Shown here piece by piece: positions 25,520 to 33,414 of a stretch of DNA of 61,111 nt; position 1 is the first letter of the stretch; each line of letters begins with the position of its first letter. The notes beneath the pieces are model-generated. The model was not told the DNA's origin. It searched no databases and saw nothing but the letters and a program-made list of their open reading frames with translations. The position numbers and the translations under genes are program-made. The stretch is from Acholeplasmatales bacterium (GTDB lineage Bacteria > Bacillota_I > Bacilli_A > Acholeplasmatales > Anaeroplasmataceae). The stretch is taken from the NCBI GenBank assembly GCA_017444645.1, contig JAFSWG010000022.1:1-61111 (forward strand), in the 5' to 3' direction.

Positions 25520-26002
25520 TTACTCCATGCCCTTTTCTCTATATTCTTTAATAATATTAGGTACATCTGATAATTTTACCTTTGGATATACCTTACCATT
25601 AATTGAAATAGCTGGAGCAATACCGCAAGCACCAATACATCTCAATCCATCAAGTGTAAATAAACCATCTTTTGAAGTTTGACCTACCTTGATACTTAAC
25701 AAATCACTAAATTTGTCTAGAACATTTTGTCCACCTTTAACATAGCATGCTGTACCGATACAAACACCGATAACATATCTTCCCTTTGGTTGTAATGAGA
25801 AGAATGAATAGAAAGTTACTACTCCGTAAATTTCACTTACAGGAATGCCTGTTTCTTGACTAATTACTTCTTGTACTTCAAGAGGTAAATAGCCATACTC
25901 ATTTTGTACGTCGGCTAAAATAAGCATTAAAGGAGATGGCTCATTTTTGTAACGTGCACAAATCTCTTTAATCTGATTTACCGCTTCTTTTCTTAAAAAC
26001 AT
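25520..26002 (-). CDS. hydC: HydC, NuoE-like [2Fe-2S] subunit of bifurcating hydrogenase
   Basis: 160 residues. Helical N-terminus (EIC...ILADVQNEYGYLPLEVQEVIS) and a thioredoxin-like [2Fe-2S] domain with CIGTACYVKGG and CIGACGIAPAI, the family's four Cys. First gene of hydCBA. It lies under a strong promoter whose upstream side carries an array of cre-like boxes, so the operon is probably tuned to carbon supply. Confidence 0.94.
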   Translation of the reverse strand: MFLRKEAVNQIKEICARYKNEPSPLMLILADVQNEYGYLPLEVQEVISQETGIPVSEIYGVVTFYSFFSLQPKGRYVIGVCIGTACYVKGGQNVLDKFSDLLSIKVGQTSKDGLFTLDGLRCIGACGIAPAISINGKVYPKVKLSDVPNIIKEYREKGME

Positions 26003-26086
26003 CTTTTCACCCTCAATTTCTTTTACTGTTTTTAAATAAAAAAGTGTATCGTATTAATTTTCAAAATACTTTTACTTCCAATTTCA

Positions 26087-26115
26087 ATTCTATTATTATA
26101 AATAATAAAAGTCAA
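26087..26115 (-). promoter_or_regulatory. hydCBA promoter
   Basis: TTGACT (26115-26110), 17 bp, TAGAAT (26092-26087), giving a leader of about 80 nt before hydC. Confidence 0.75.
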
Positions 26116-26117
26116 TA

Positions 26118-26154
26118 TAAAACGCTTCCGTAAACGTTTTAGGAAACGTTTACA
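26118..26154 (-). promoter_or_regulatory. Array of three cre-like LacI-family boxes above the hydCBA -35
   Basis: Read on the minus strand: TGTAAACGTTTCC, CTAAAACGTTTACG and GGAAGCGTTTTA, with CG centres exactly 12 bp apart, ending 3 bp upstream of the -35 box. Each half matches the AAACGTTT heart of the CcpA cre consensus. Upstream placement is typical of CcpA activation (as at ackA), but 12-bp spacing means sites overlap. Confidence 0.6.
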
Positions 26155-26170
26155 TAAGATGTAAAAAAAT

Positions 26171-26199
26171 AAGAAATCCGAATGAATTTCGGATTTCTT
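26171..26199 (-). terminator. Intrinsic terminator after tyrS
   Basis: AAGAAATCCGAA / TTCGGATTTCTT stem, 12 bp, then T run on the minus strand. Confidence 0.85.
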
Positions 26200-26211
26200 A
26201 CAATGTTCAAA

Positions 26212-27441
26212 TTAATATTTTACAATTGCGTAAAGTTTCTTACCTCTTCTAATAACAATAAACTTACCTTCAATTGCGTTTTCTTTACTTAAATGAGCTT
26301 CAATATCAGTTAATTTATCTCCATTAACTAATACAGCACCATTCTTAATGAATTCTCTTGCTTCTCTCTTTGATGATGCAAGTTTAGCTTCAATTAGCAT
26401 ATCAACTAAAGGCATATCATCTTTACCTTCGATAGATGGTAAGTCATTAAATCCCATTTCAATTTCTTTAGCTGTTAATTCTTTTACATTACCACTAAAT
26501 AATGCTTGGCTAATCTTAACTGCTTCATCATATGCATCCTTACCATGTAAGAATGTAATTACTTCTCTTGCTAATGCCTTATGAGCTTCTCTTAATTCAG
26601 GACGCTCATTATTACTCTTTTCTAATGCTTCAATTTCTTCTTTAGACAAGAATGTTAAGAATTTTAAATAATCAATAACCTTAGCATCCTCACTATTAAT
26701 AAAGAATTGGTACATTTCATATGGAGATGTCTTATTAGCATCTAACCAAATAGCTTTACCATTTGTCTTTCCAAATTTAGAACCATCTGACTTTGTAAGA
26801 AGTGGCATTGTAAATCCATATACCTCTTCTCCTGTTTTCTTTCTAATTAATTCAATACCAGCTGTAATATTTCCCCATTGATCTTGACCAGCAACTTGCA
26901 TATCTACATTTTTAGTTTGATGTAAATATAAGAAATCTGTTGCTTGCATAATCATATAAGAAAATTCTGTATATGTAATACCTTCACCAGAATCTAGACG
27001 TCTAGCAATGATATCCTTTTGTAACATATAATTTACATTAAAGAATTTTCCATAATCTCTTAAGAAGTCAATAAAATTAATTTTTGATAACCAATCATAG
27101 TTATTAACAACTTCACATCCAAATAATGTTTCTAATTGATTTTTTAAGCAATTAAAATTATGTTCAACTGTTTCATAAGAAATCATAGGACGTTCACTAT
27201 TTGGTCTTGGATCACCAATTAATCCTGTACCACCACCAACAAGAACAATTGGATGATGTCCTGCTTCCTTTAATCTTTTACAAATTAAGAAACTTGAGAA
27301 ATGACCAATGTGTAATGAATCACCTGTTGGATCTGTACCAATATAGAATGTCATTCCTCCAGCATTTAACTTATCTTTAATTTTTGGATCAGATGTATCT
27401 TTTACTAATCCTCTCCATACTAATTCTTCATAAATTCCCAT
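26212..27441 (-). CDS. tyrS: Tyrosyl-tRNA synthetase
   Basis: Charges tRNA-Tyr. 409 residues, class Ic. HIGH motif as HIGHFSS near residue 46, Tyr-binding YTEFSYMIMQATDF and QDQWGNI, KMSKS counterpart KFGKT, and a C-terminal S4 RNA-binding domain (SKREAREFIKNGAVLVNG). A tyrosine T-box leader precedes it, so expression rises when tRNA-Tyr is uncharged. Confidence 0.97.
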   Translation of the reverse strand: MGIYEELVWRGLVKDTSDPKIKDKLNAGGMTFYIGTDPTGDSLHIGHFSSFLICKRLKEAGHHPIVLVGGGTGLIGDPRPNSERPMISYETVEHNFNCLKNQLETLFGCEVVNNYDWLSKINFIDFLRDYGKFFNVNYMLQKDIIARRLDSGEGITYTEFSYMIMQATDFLYLHQTKNVDMQVAGQDQWGNITAGIELIRKKTGEEVYGFTMPLLTKSDGSKFGKTNGKAIWLDANKTSPYEMYQFFINSEDAKVIDYLKFLTFLSKEEIEALEKSNNERPELREAHKALAREVITFLHGKDAYDEAVKISQALFSGNVKELTAKEIEMGFNDLPSIEGKDDMPLVDMLIEAKLASSKREAREFIKNGAVLVNGDKLTDIEAHLSKENAIEGKFIVIRRGKKLYAIVKY

Positions 27442-27482
27442 AATAATTTTCCTCCATAATAATTAATTTATAAAAAATAAAA

Positions 27483-27640
27483 GTCCTTAAGCATTGCCTA
27501 AGGACGAATTAACCGCGGTACCACCTTAATTCTGTATTTTCATACAGCACTTAAAATAATATTCTCCAGAAACGTAATTCATAATTCCATATTATACCTA
27601 TTTCCACCGCACATAGGCTCTCTAAAATAATATTAGATTA
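27483..27640 (-). promoter_or_regulatory. T-box riboswitch (tyrosine)
   Basis: Contains the T-box AAGGTGGTACCGCGG (about 27510-27525, minus strand) and the terminator GTCCTTA...TTAAGGAC with T run (27483-27505). Stem I begins AGAGAGCC; a TAC in GAATTACG (27574-27576) fits a tyrosine specifier and agrees with the tyrS gene below. Confidence 0.93.
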
Positions 27641-27662
27641 CTACTTCAAATCTATCATCGAA

Positions 27663-28658
27663 TTATTTATTTGATTCTCTTTCAACTACTCTATATGGTA
27701 ACAAAATCTTATTTTCTGTTACTTCTTCATGTTGCATATACTTAGTTAAAAGACGCATTGATACTGCACCAATATCATAAACAGGTGTATCAACACATGT
27801 TAATGTAGGACGAGATAATACTGCATATTTAGTATTTTGAAGCCCAACTACTGAAATATCTTCAGGTACTTTATATCCTGCCTTAATAGCACAGTTCATA
27901 AAACTAATTGCGATTGAATCTCTAACTGAGATTAATGCATCAAATTTCTTGTTTTTAATAAATTCTTCAAAATGTAATGTATTAATAGATACATCACCAG
28001 ATGTTCTAAAGATTAATGGCTCTAGTCCAGCTTCTTGCATTGCTAAGCTATATCCTTTTAGCTTATGAGCATTAATTGTATATTTTCTAACTGTAGAAGC
28101 AAAATAAATATCCTTCTTACCAGATTCAATTAATTCTTTAGTAATTTCATATGTTGCTTTTTCATAATCAATTGAAACAGATGGAACATCAACACCATCA
28201 TATCCTACATTACAGAATACAACTGGAATTGCTGCATCTTGAATTTGTTCAATAACAATATTTAATTGATCAGCTTCTAGTTCATCATTTAAGAATAGAA
28301 TACCATCTACTTGTTCAGATACTACAGCTCTCATAGCTTCTTTAACATCTTCATGTTCAGCCATTGAGAATACTTTCATTGCATAATCATATTTTTTAGC
28401 AATATCAATAATACCACTTAATAATTGTGCTGTAGATGCTCTTGAAACATCAGCCATAACAATACCAACTGTAGTAGTTTTTCTACTAGCTAAACCTCTG
28501 GCAATTGCATTTGGTCTATAACCTAATTCTTTAATTACTTTTAAAACTCTAGCACGAGTCTCAGGGTTTACCTTTTCAGGATTATTCATAACTCTACTTA
28601 CTGTAGCTAATGATACCTTTGCTGCACCTGCAACATCATAAATTGTAGTATTTGCCAT
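27663..28658 (-). CDS. ccpA: CcpA-type LacI-family regulator
   Basis: 331 residues from ATG 28658, with GAGGTGAG upstream. The helix-turn-helix TTIYDVAGAAKVSLATVSRVMN and hinge YRPNAIARGLASRKTTTVG are nearly the CcpA signature; the rest is the periplasmic-binding-like core. CcpA with HPr-Ser-P controls carbon catabolite genes at cre sites. Its own promoter carries TGAAAACGTTTTA, and matching boxes occur at hydCBA and at the CBM20 gene, supporting the call. HPr kinase is not in the window. Confidence 0.9.
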   Translation of the reverse strand: MANTTIYDVAGAAKVSLATVSRVMNNPEKVNPETRARVLKVIKELGYRPNAIARGLASRKTTTVGIVMADVSRASTAQLLSGIIDIAKKYDYAMKVFSMAEHEDVKEAMRAVVSEQVDGILFLNDELEADQLNIVIEQIQDAAIPVVFCNVGYDGVDVPSVSIDYEKATYEITKELIESGKKDIYFASTVRKYTINAHKLKGYSLAMQEAGLEPLIFRTSGDVSINTLHFEEFIKNKKFDALISVRDSIAISFMNCAIKAGYKVPEDISVVGLQNTKYAVLSRPTLTCVDTPVYDIGAVSMRLLTKYMQHEEVTENKILLPYRVVERESNK

Positions 28659-28687
28659 TTGACTCACCTCGCAACAATATTTCTTGC

Positions 28688-28747
28688 ATTATAACATAAT
28701 GAAAGCTCATTTTCAATACATTTTCATAAAATTGTGAAAACGTTTTA
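28688..28747 (-). promoter_or_regulatory. ccpA promoter with upstream cre box
   Basis: TTGAAA (28716-28711), 17 bp, TATAAT (28693-28688). The symmetric box TGAAAACGTTTTA lies at 28735-28747, about 20 bp above the -35, suggesting autoregulation. Confidence 0.75.
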
Positions 28748-28779
28748 AAGCAACTACTATAACAAAAAAGTCTATTAAC

Positions 28780-29031
28780 TTATTTTGATTTAACAACACT
28801 TTCTATTATTTCAAGTTCAAATCTATATTTTTGTTTCACATCAGGATATTTAACATGGTCTACTTCACTTAAAAACATATCAAGTGGTCTTACCCAAAGT
28901 GAACCATCTCCATATAATCTTCTATAGACTACCATTTTTTCTTTTGTTTCACTATCATAAGCGATATCTTCAACTAAATATCTATCACCTTTGAAATGCT
29001 TATAAATTCCATGAATTACAATTTCTCTCAT
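28780..29031 (-). CDS. DUF1653-family small protein
   Basis: 83 residues matching the DUF1653 pattern: [43 protein letters not shown]. These small proteins are widespread, probably SH3-like beta barrels, of unknown role. ATG preceded by GAGGTAATTT. The gene has its own promoter and a leader with a terminator hairpin, unusual for such a small gene. Confidence 0.85.
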   Translation of the reverse strand: MREIVIHGIYKHFKGDRYLVEDIAYDSETKEKMVVYRRLYGDGSLWVRPLDMFLSEVDHVKYPDVKQKYRFELEIIESVVKSK

Positions 29032-29054
29032 AAATTACCTCACATTTACAAATT

Positions 29055-29085
29055 AAAAAGAGTAGCTGATGGACTACTCTTTTTT
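29055..29085. terminator. Terminator/attenuator hairpin between DUF1653 promoter and gene
   Basis: AAAAAGAGTAG...CTACTCTTTTT, 11 bp, T tract both ways. It lies inside the expected DUF1653 leader, 24 bp before the start codon, so it can attenuate that gene or end the membrane-protein transcript that comes from upstream. Confidence 0.75.
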
Positions 29086-29142
29086 AACAAAGGAGTTAAT
29101 ACATTTTATAAAAATGTAGAATTAATTCATATTTACACCTTG

Positions 29143-29171
29143 ATAATAATACATTTGTGTAATATTGTCAA
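29143..29171 (-). promoter_or_regulatory. Promoter ahead of the DUF1653 leader
   Basis: TTGACA (29171-29166), 17 bp, TATTAT (29148-29143). Transcription would begin near 29136, about 105 nt before the gene, and reads AAGGTG then ATGAATTAA, a two-codon open frame. Confidence 0.65.
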
Positions 29172-29190
29172 GTTTTTGTGTAAAACCGAA

Positions 29191-29589
29191 TTAATTGTTT
29201 TTATTTGATAATCCTTTTTGTACTAACATCAATATTCCTGCTGGAATACAAGCAAGTATTAGTGTTAATACACCCAATGCTATACTTGGTGTTTCTACAA
29301 AATTGTATCTTATTAGGAAAATAATTGTGAATAATAGTGGAATAGCAAAGGCAAAAGCAAGAATAATAAATGCAATCATTGCACCAAGTGCCACTATTCC
29401 ACCTGCAGCTGCACCACCTACTGCACCTGAAACAGGATCATCGGCATTATTTGCAGTATTTTGTGCTGCTTCTTGAGCTGCTTTACCAGCAGCATCAATT
29501 CCTCCTACTATCATTCCTATAATAACGCCAATCCATACAAGGATTTGAACAACGAGAATAATGTTAATTGCTATTTTAAAACCTTTCAT
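29191..29589 (-). CDS. Small Gly/Ala-rich membrane protein
   Basis: 132 residues with three hydrophobic segments (about 5-30, 60-90, 93-125). A loop near 30-60 (IDAAGKAAQEAAQNTANNADDPVSGAVGG) is Ala/Asn-rich. No family recognised. One base pair gap after the FAD-dependent oxidoreductase gene, so probably cotranscribed with it. Confidence 0.6.
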   Translation of the reverse strand: MKGFKIAINIILVVQILVWIGVIIGMIVGGIDAAGKAAQEAAQNTANNADDPVSGAVGGAAAGGIVALGAMIAFIILAFAFAIPLLFTIIFLIRYNFVETPSIALGVLTLILACIPAGILMLVQKGLSNKNN

Positions 29590-29590
29590 A

Positions 29591-30961
29591 TTATTTCTCC
29601 AAAATCTTTCTAGCTACATAAATACCAGATGCAGATGCATGTGATAATGAATGTGTAACACCAGAACAGTCTCCAATTACATATAATCCTTTATGACATG
29701 TTTCAAGATTATGATCAATTTCAACTTGCATATTATAGAATTTTACTTCAACTCCATATAATAATGTATCATCATTTGCTGTACCTGGAGCAATCTTGTC
29801 TAATGCATAAATCATTTCAATAATGCCATCTAAAATTCTCTTTGGTAATACTAATGATAAATCACCAGGTGTTGCAGTTAATGTTGGTGTAATAAATGCT
29901 CTATCAATTCTATCTTGAGTACTTCTCTTTCCTCTAATTAAATCTCCAAAGCGTTGAACTATTACTCCGCCACCTAACATATTTGATAATTTTGCGATAG
30001 ATTCTGCATATGCATTACTATCATTAAATGGTTCAGTAAAGCTTTTAGCAACAAGTAATGCGAAATTAGTATTTTCTGTATGTTTAGAAGGATCTTCAAA
30101 ACTATGACCATTTACTGTAATAATACCATTTGTATTTTCATTAACAACACTTCCGTATGGATTCATACAGAATGTTCTTACTAAATCTCCATATTTTTCA
30201 GTACAATAAACAATCTTACTTTCATATAATTCATCAGTTAAATGAGAAAAAATTACTGCTGGTAATTCTACTCTTACACCAATATCTACTCTATTACTAT
30301 GAGTTACGATGTTTAGATGCTTACATACACTTTCCATCCATTTACTACCAGATCTACCAACTGAGATAATACATTTATCACAAGTGAATTCACCTTTTTT
30401 AGTAATTACTTTATATCCATTATCTAATTTATCGATTGTATCTACTTTAGTGTAAAAATGAAAATCAACTTTATCCTTTAATAAATTATATAAATTTTCT
30501 AATACTACATAGTTTTTATCAGTTCCTAAATGTCTAACTGATGCTTCTAATAAATGTAATTTATTCTTTAAACATAATTTCTTAATATCTGTGTTAGAAG
30601 TTGAATAAAGCTTTGTTCCTTCTCCACCATATTTCATGTTAATTTGGTCAACATAATGCATTAATTCAATTGCTTGATTTTTACCAATATATTCATGTAA
30701 TGTTCCACCAAATTCATTTGTAATATTATATTTACCATCTGAAAATGCACCTGCACCACCAAATCCATTCATGATAGCACATGTAGGACAATGAACACAT
30801 GATTTTACCTTTACTCCATCAATTGGGCATTTTCTTTTTTCAAGAGGACTTCCCTCTTCAAACATCGCGATTTTTAATTTATCATTTCCTTTTAATAATT
30901 CATAAGCTGAAAAAATTCCTCCAGGACCAGCTCCGATTATTATTATGTCATATTTATCCAT
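29591..30961 (-). CDS. FAD-dependent dehydrogenase (COG2509-like)
   Basis: 456 residues from ATG 30961 with GAGGTGATT upstream. N-terminal FAD loop IIIGAGPGGIFSAYELL, a Cys cluster KSCVHCPTCAIMNGFGGAGAFSDGK typical of this group, and a closing GDCSGVTHSLSHASASGI. Members resemble the uncharacterised FAD dehydrogenases of COG2509; substrate unknown. A Cys-rich segment near residues 45-70 may hold a metal or a redox site. Probably transcribed with the next small membrane gene. Confidence 0.82.
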   Translation of the reverse strand: MDKYDIIIIGAGPGGIFSAYELLKGNDKLKIAMFEEGSPLEKRKCPIDGVKVKSCVHCPTCAIMNGFGGAGAFSDGKYNITNEFGGTLHEYIGKNQAIELMHYVDQINMKYGGEGTKLYSTSNTDIKKLCLKNKLHLLEASVRHLGTDKNYVVLENLYNLLKDKVDFHFYTKVDTIDKLDNGYKVITKKGEFTCDKCIISVGRSGSKWMESVCKHLNIVTHSNRVDIGVRVELPAVIFSHLTDELYESKIVYCTEKYGDLVRTFCMNPYGSVVNENTNGIITVNGHSFEDPSKHTENTNFALLVAKSFTEPFNDSNAYAESIAKLSNMLGGGVIVQRFGDLIRGKRSTQDRIDRAFITPTLTATPGDLSLVLPKRILDGIIEMIYALDKIAPGTANDDTLLYGVEVKFYNMQVEIDHNLETCHKGLYVIGDCSGVTHSLSHASASGIYVARKILEK

Positions 30962-31032
30962 AAATAGAATCACCTCAACAATATAATTATACTTTTTTTT
31001 ATATATTTTAACAAGTGCTACAAGATAAAAGA

Positions 31033-31048
31033 CTAAGCGTACGCTTAG
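31033..31048 (-). terminator. Intrinsic terminator after the nucleoside transporter operon
   Basis: Perfect palindrome CTAAGCGTACGCTTAG flanked by AAAAG and CTTTT. Confidence 0.8.
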
Positions 31049-31054
31049 CCTTTA

Positions 31055-32020
31055 TTATCTATCTTCTCTAAAGTAATTTACTCCTAATGCAAATGGAGGT
31101 TGAACCTGTTTCTTACCTACAATTGATGTAACAATTAAGATTAGAATTGTAACAATATATGGAAGACTCTTTATTAATTCCATAGTTGTATTATCCATTA
31201 CAAATACACCAGAGTAAGGAAGAATATATAATACTGCAAATAATAATGAACCAAAAATACTGATTATTGGTCTCCATGTAGAGAATATTACAAGTGCAAC
31301 TGCTAACCAACCTAATCCTTCAATTGTAACTGCTTGTTCGAATAGACCATTACTGAAATCCATGATGTATGATAATCCACCAAAGCCGGCGATTGATGCA
31401 CCTACGATTGTAGCAATGTATCTATATCTTGGAACGCTTAAACCTGCTGCATCTGCAGTAGCTGGGCTTTCACCTACAGCTCTTAAACCTAAACCAATCT
31501 TAGTTCTCTTTAAAATAACAGTTGCTAGAATAGCTACAATTATTGCTAAATAAACTAAGAATCCATATCCAAATAATGCTTGAACAAATTCAGGAGAATT
31601 GTCAGTATTAATTATATGATTAAAGAATTTTGTTGATGCAATTAACTTGTTTCTATCAATTTTTAAACTGAAGAAATTAGCACCTGCAGCACCAAATGTT
31701 GTAATTGCTAAGCCTGTAATATTTTGGTTAGCTCTTAATGATACAGTTAAGAAACTATATAATAATCCAACTAGTCCTGCAAATAATATTGTAAAAATTA
31801 CAGCAAATAATATTATCAAGAAGCCACTAATAAATCCATTGTCTACGCCTACCATATCATATGCTAATGTAATTCCTAGGCATCCACCTATTCCACCAAA
31901 GCACATAATACCAGGTGTTCCTAGATTTAAATGTCCTGATTTTTCTGTAACAATTTCACCAACGGAACCAAATAGGAATGATGAAAATAATCTAATTGAT
32001 TTAATTATTAAAAGTAACAT
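31055..32020 (-). CDS. nupQ: Nucleoside ABC transporter permease (NupQ-like)
   Basis: 321 residues, about 8-9 membrane helices. SVGEIVTEKSGHLNLGTPGIMCFGG and GLGLRAVGESPATADAAGLSV are the marks of the BMP-linked permease family (YufQ/NupQ). Pairs with the permease gene 2 bp upstream. Imports purine nucleosides in characterised relatives (Bacillus NupNOPQ, Streptococcus PnrA systems). Confidence 0.9.
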   Translation of the reverse strand: MLLLIIKSIRLFSSFLFGSVGEIVTEKSGHLNLGTPGIMCFGGIGGCLGITLAYDMVGVDNGFISGFLIILFAVIFTILFAGLVGLLYSFLTVSLRANQNITGLAITTFGAAGANFFSLKIDRNKLIASTKFFNHIINTDNSPEFVQALFGYGFLVYLAIIVAILATVILKRTKIGLGLRAVGESPATADAAGLSVPRYRYIATIVGASIAGFGGLSYIMDFSNGLFEQAVTIEGLGWLAVALVIFSTWRPIISIFGSLLFAVLYILPYSGVFVMDNTTMELIKSLPYIVTILILIVTSIVGKKQVQPPFALGVNYFREDR

Positions 32021-32022
32021 AA

Positions 32023-33414
32023 TTATTCATCCTCCTTTTTGTTAGTTTCTTCTTTTTCTACTTCTAAATTAGGAGTTTCAATAACATTATTATCTTCTAG
32101 AACATCTTTATTATCTTCACTTGATTGTTCTACTTTTTCTTCTACTGTTTCTTCAGTAGTATTATCTTTAATTTCTACTTTAGTTAATTCATTTTCTTTA
32201 TTCTTCTTAAAGATTGTATTGAATAAATTCTTAAAGAAAGTAGTTACTGCGACATAAGCCTTTGTAATACCTTTTGCGATAGGTGTAAATATCTTTTCGC
32301 AGAATGCAAAGAATTTATTATCAATTGTACCATCTTCTTTTCTTCTAAACTTTACTTGGTATCTTGAAAAGAATGTACAACCAATGATGAAGAAAATGAA
32401 AATTGAAGTAACTATTGATGTAATTGAGTCATTAGTAGCGCCGATATTACTTAATAATTCAGCTGTACCTCTTTGTAAGAATACAATCATGAATGTTGAT
32501 AATATCATGAAATAAGGATTGAAATCAGCTAACCAAACAACAATAATTGCTGTAAATCCTTTTCCACCTAATGTATTAGTATTAACAACATGGTTTAATC
32601 CGTTTGTTAAAATAAAACCAATTAAACCACAAATTGCACCAGAAACAACTAATGTTCTAATAATTACCTTTTTAACATTAATTCCAACATATCTTGCTGA
32701 ATTAACAGATTCACCAACTAAAGATAATTCAAAACCATGTTTTGTCTTTTTTAAATATAATGCAATACCTGCAGTTAATAACGCAACAATAAGAATTGGT
32801 GTTAGATATTCATAAATCATTCCAAGCGATCCTTCATAAATATTAGGAAGTGTATTACTACCACCTGTTGCAAATTTATTTATAAACATTGCTACACATT
32901 GTACAGCTACATAATTCATCATTAATGTAAATAATGTTTCATTTGTATTCCAAAATGCTTTAAATATAGCTGGAATAACTGCCCAAATAATACCTGCAGC
33001 TACTGCAGCAAATAAACATATTATTACCAACAAAATATCGTTGACCTTACCAGCCATAAAATATAAACACATATAGGCTGCAAGGGCAGCAATTAAGGCT
33101 TGACCATCAGCACCGGTGTTCCAGAATTTCATTTTAAATGCTGGAAGTAAAGCTAAACCAAGTCCTAATAATATTGCCATATCTTTTAGTAAAATCCAAA
33201 TACTTAATGTTGTTCCAAACGAACCTATAAATAATGAGCCAAGGAATGTAAATGGATCACATCCTTCTGAAATACCTAATAATATTGAAGATACTAAAAA
33301 TGCTAATATTAAAGTAATAACTTTTATTGCGATTGTTTTACCTGGAGTTATTGTATCTTTTTTAGAGATATGGAATAGTGGATCTTTTACTGATTTAGAA
33401 ACTGTCTTTTCCAT
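32023..33414 (-). CDS. nupP: Nucleoside ABC transporter permease (NupP-like) with long charged tail
   Basis: 463 residues. The membrane part (about 30-350) carries KMKFWNTGADGQALIAALAA and GFELSLVGESVNSARYVGINV, typical of NupP. After about residue 355 there is an extra 100-residue cytosolic tail, first basic (KNKENELTK) then Glu/Asp-rich with no fixed fold (ETVEEKVEQSSEDN). Relatives end soon after the last helix, so this extension is notable. The start shares its A with the stop of nupO (TAATG). Confidence 0.88.
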   Translation of the reverse strand: MEKTVSKSVKDPLFHISKKDTITPGKTIAIKVITLILAFLVSSILLGISEGCDPFTFLGSLFIGSFGTTLSIWILLKDMAILLGLGLALLPAFKMKFWNTGADGQALIAALAAYMCLYFMAGKVNDILLVIICLFAAVAAGIIWAVIPAIFKAFWNTNETLFTLMMNYVAVQCVAMFINKFATGGSNTLPNIYEGSLGMIYEYLTPILIVALLTAGIALYLKKTKHGFELSLVGESVNSARYVGINVKKVIIRTLVVSGAICGLIGFILTNGLNHVVNTNTLGGKGFTAIIVVWLADFNPYFMILSTFMIVFLQRGTAELLSNIGATNDSITSIVTSIFIFFIIGCTFFSRYQVKFRRKEDGTIDNKFFAFCEKIFTPIAKGITKAYVAVTTFFKNLFNTIFKKNKENELTKVEIKDNTTEETVEEKVEQSSEDNKDVLEDNNVIETPNLEVEKEETNKKEDE

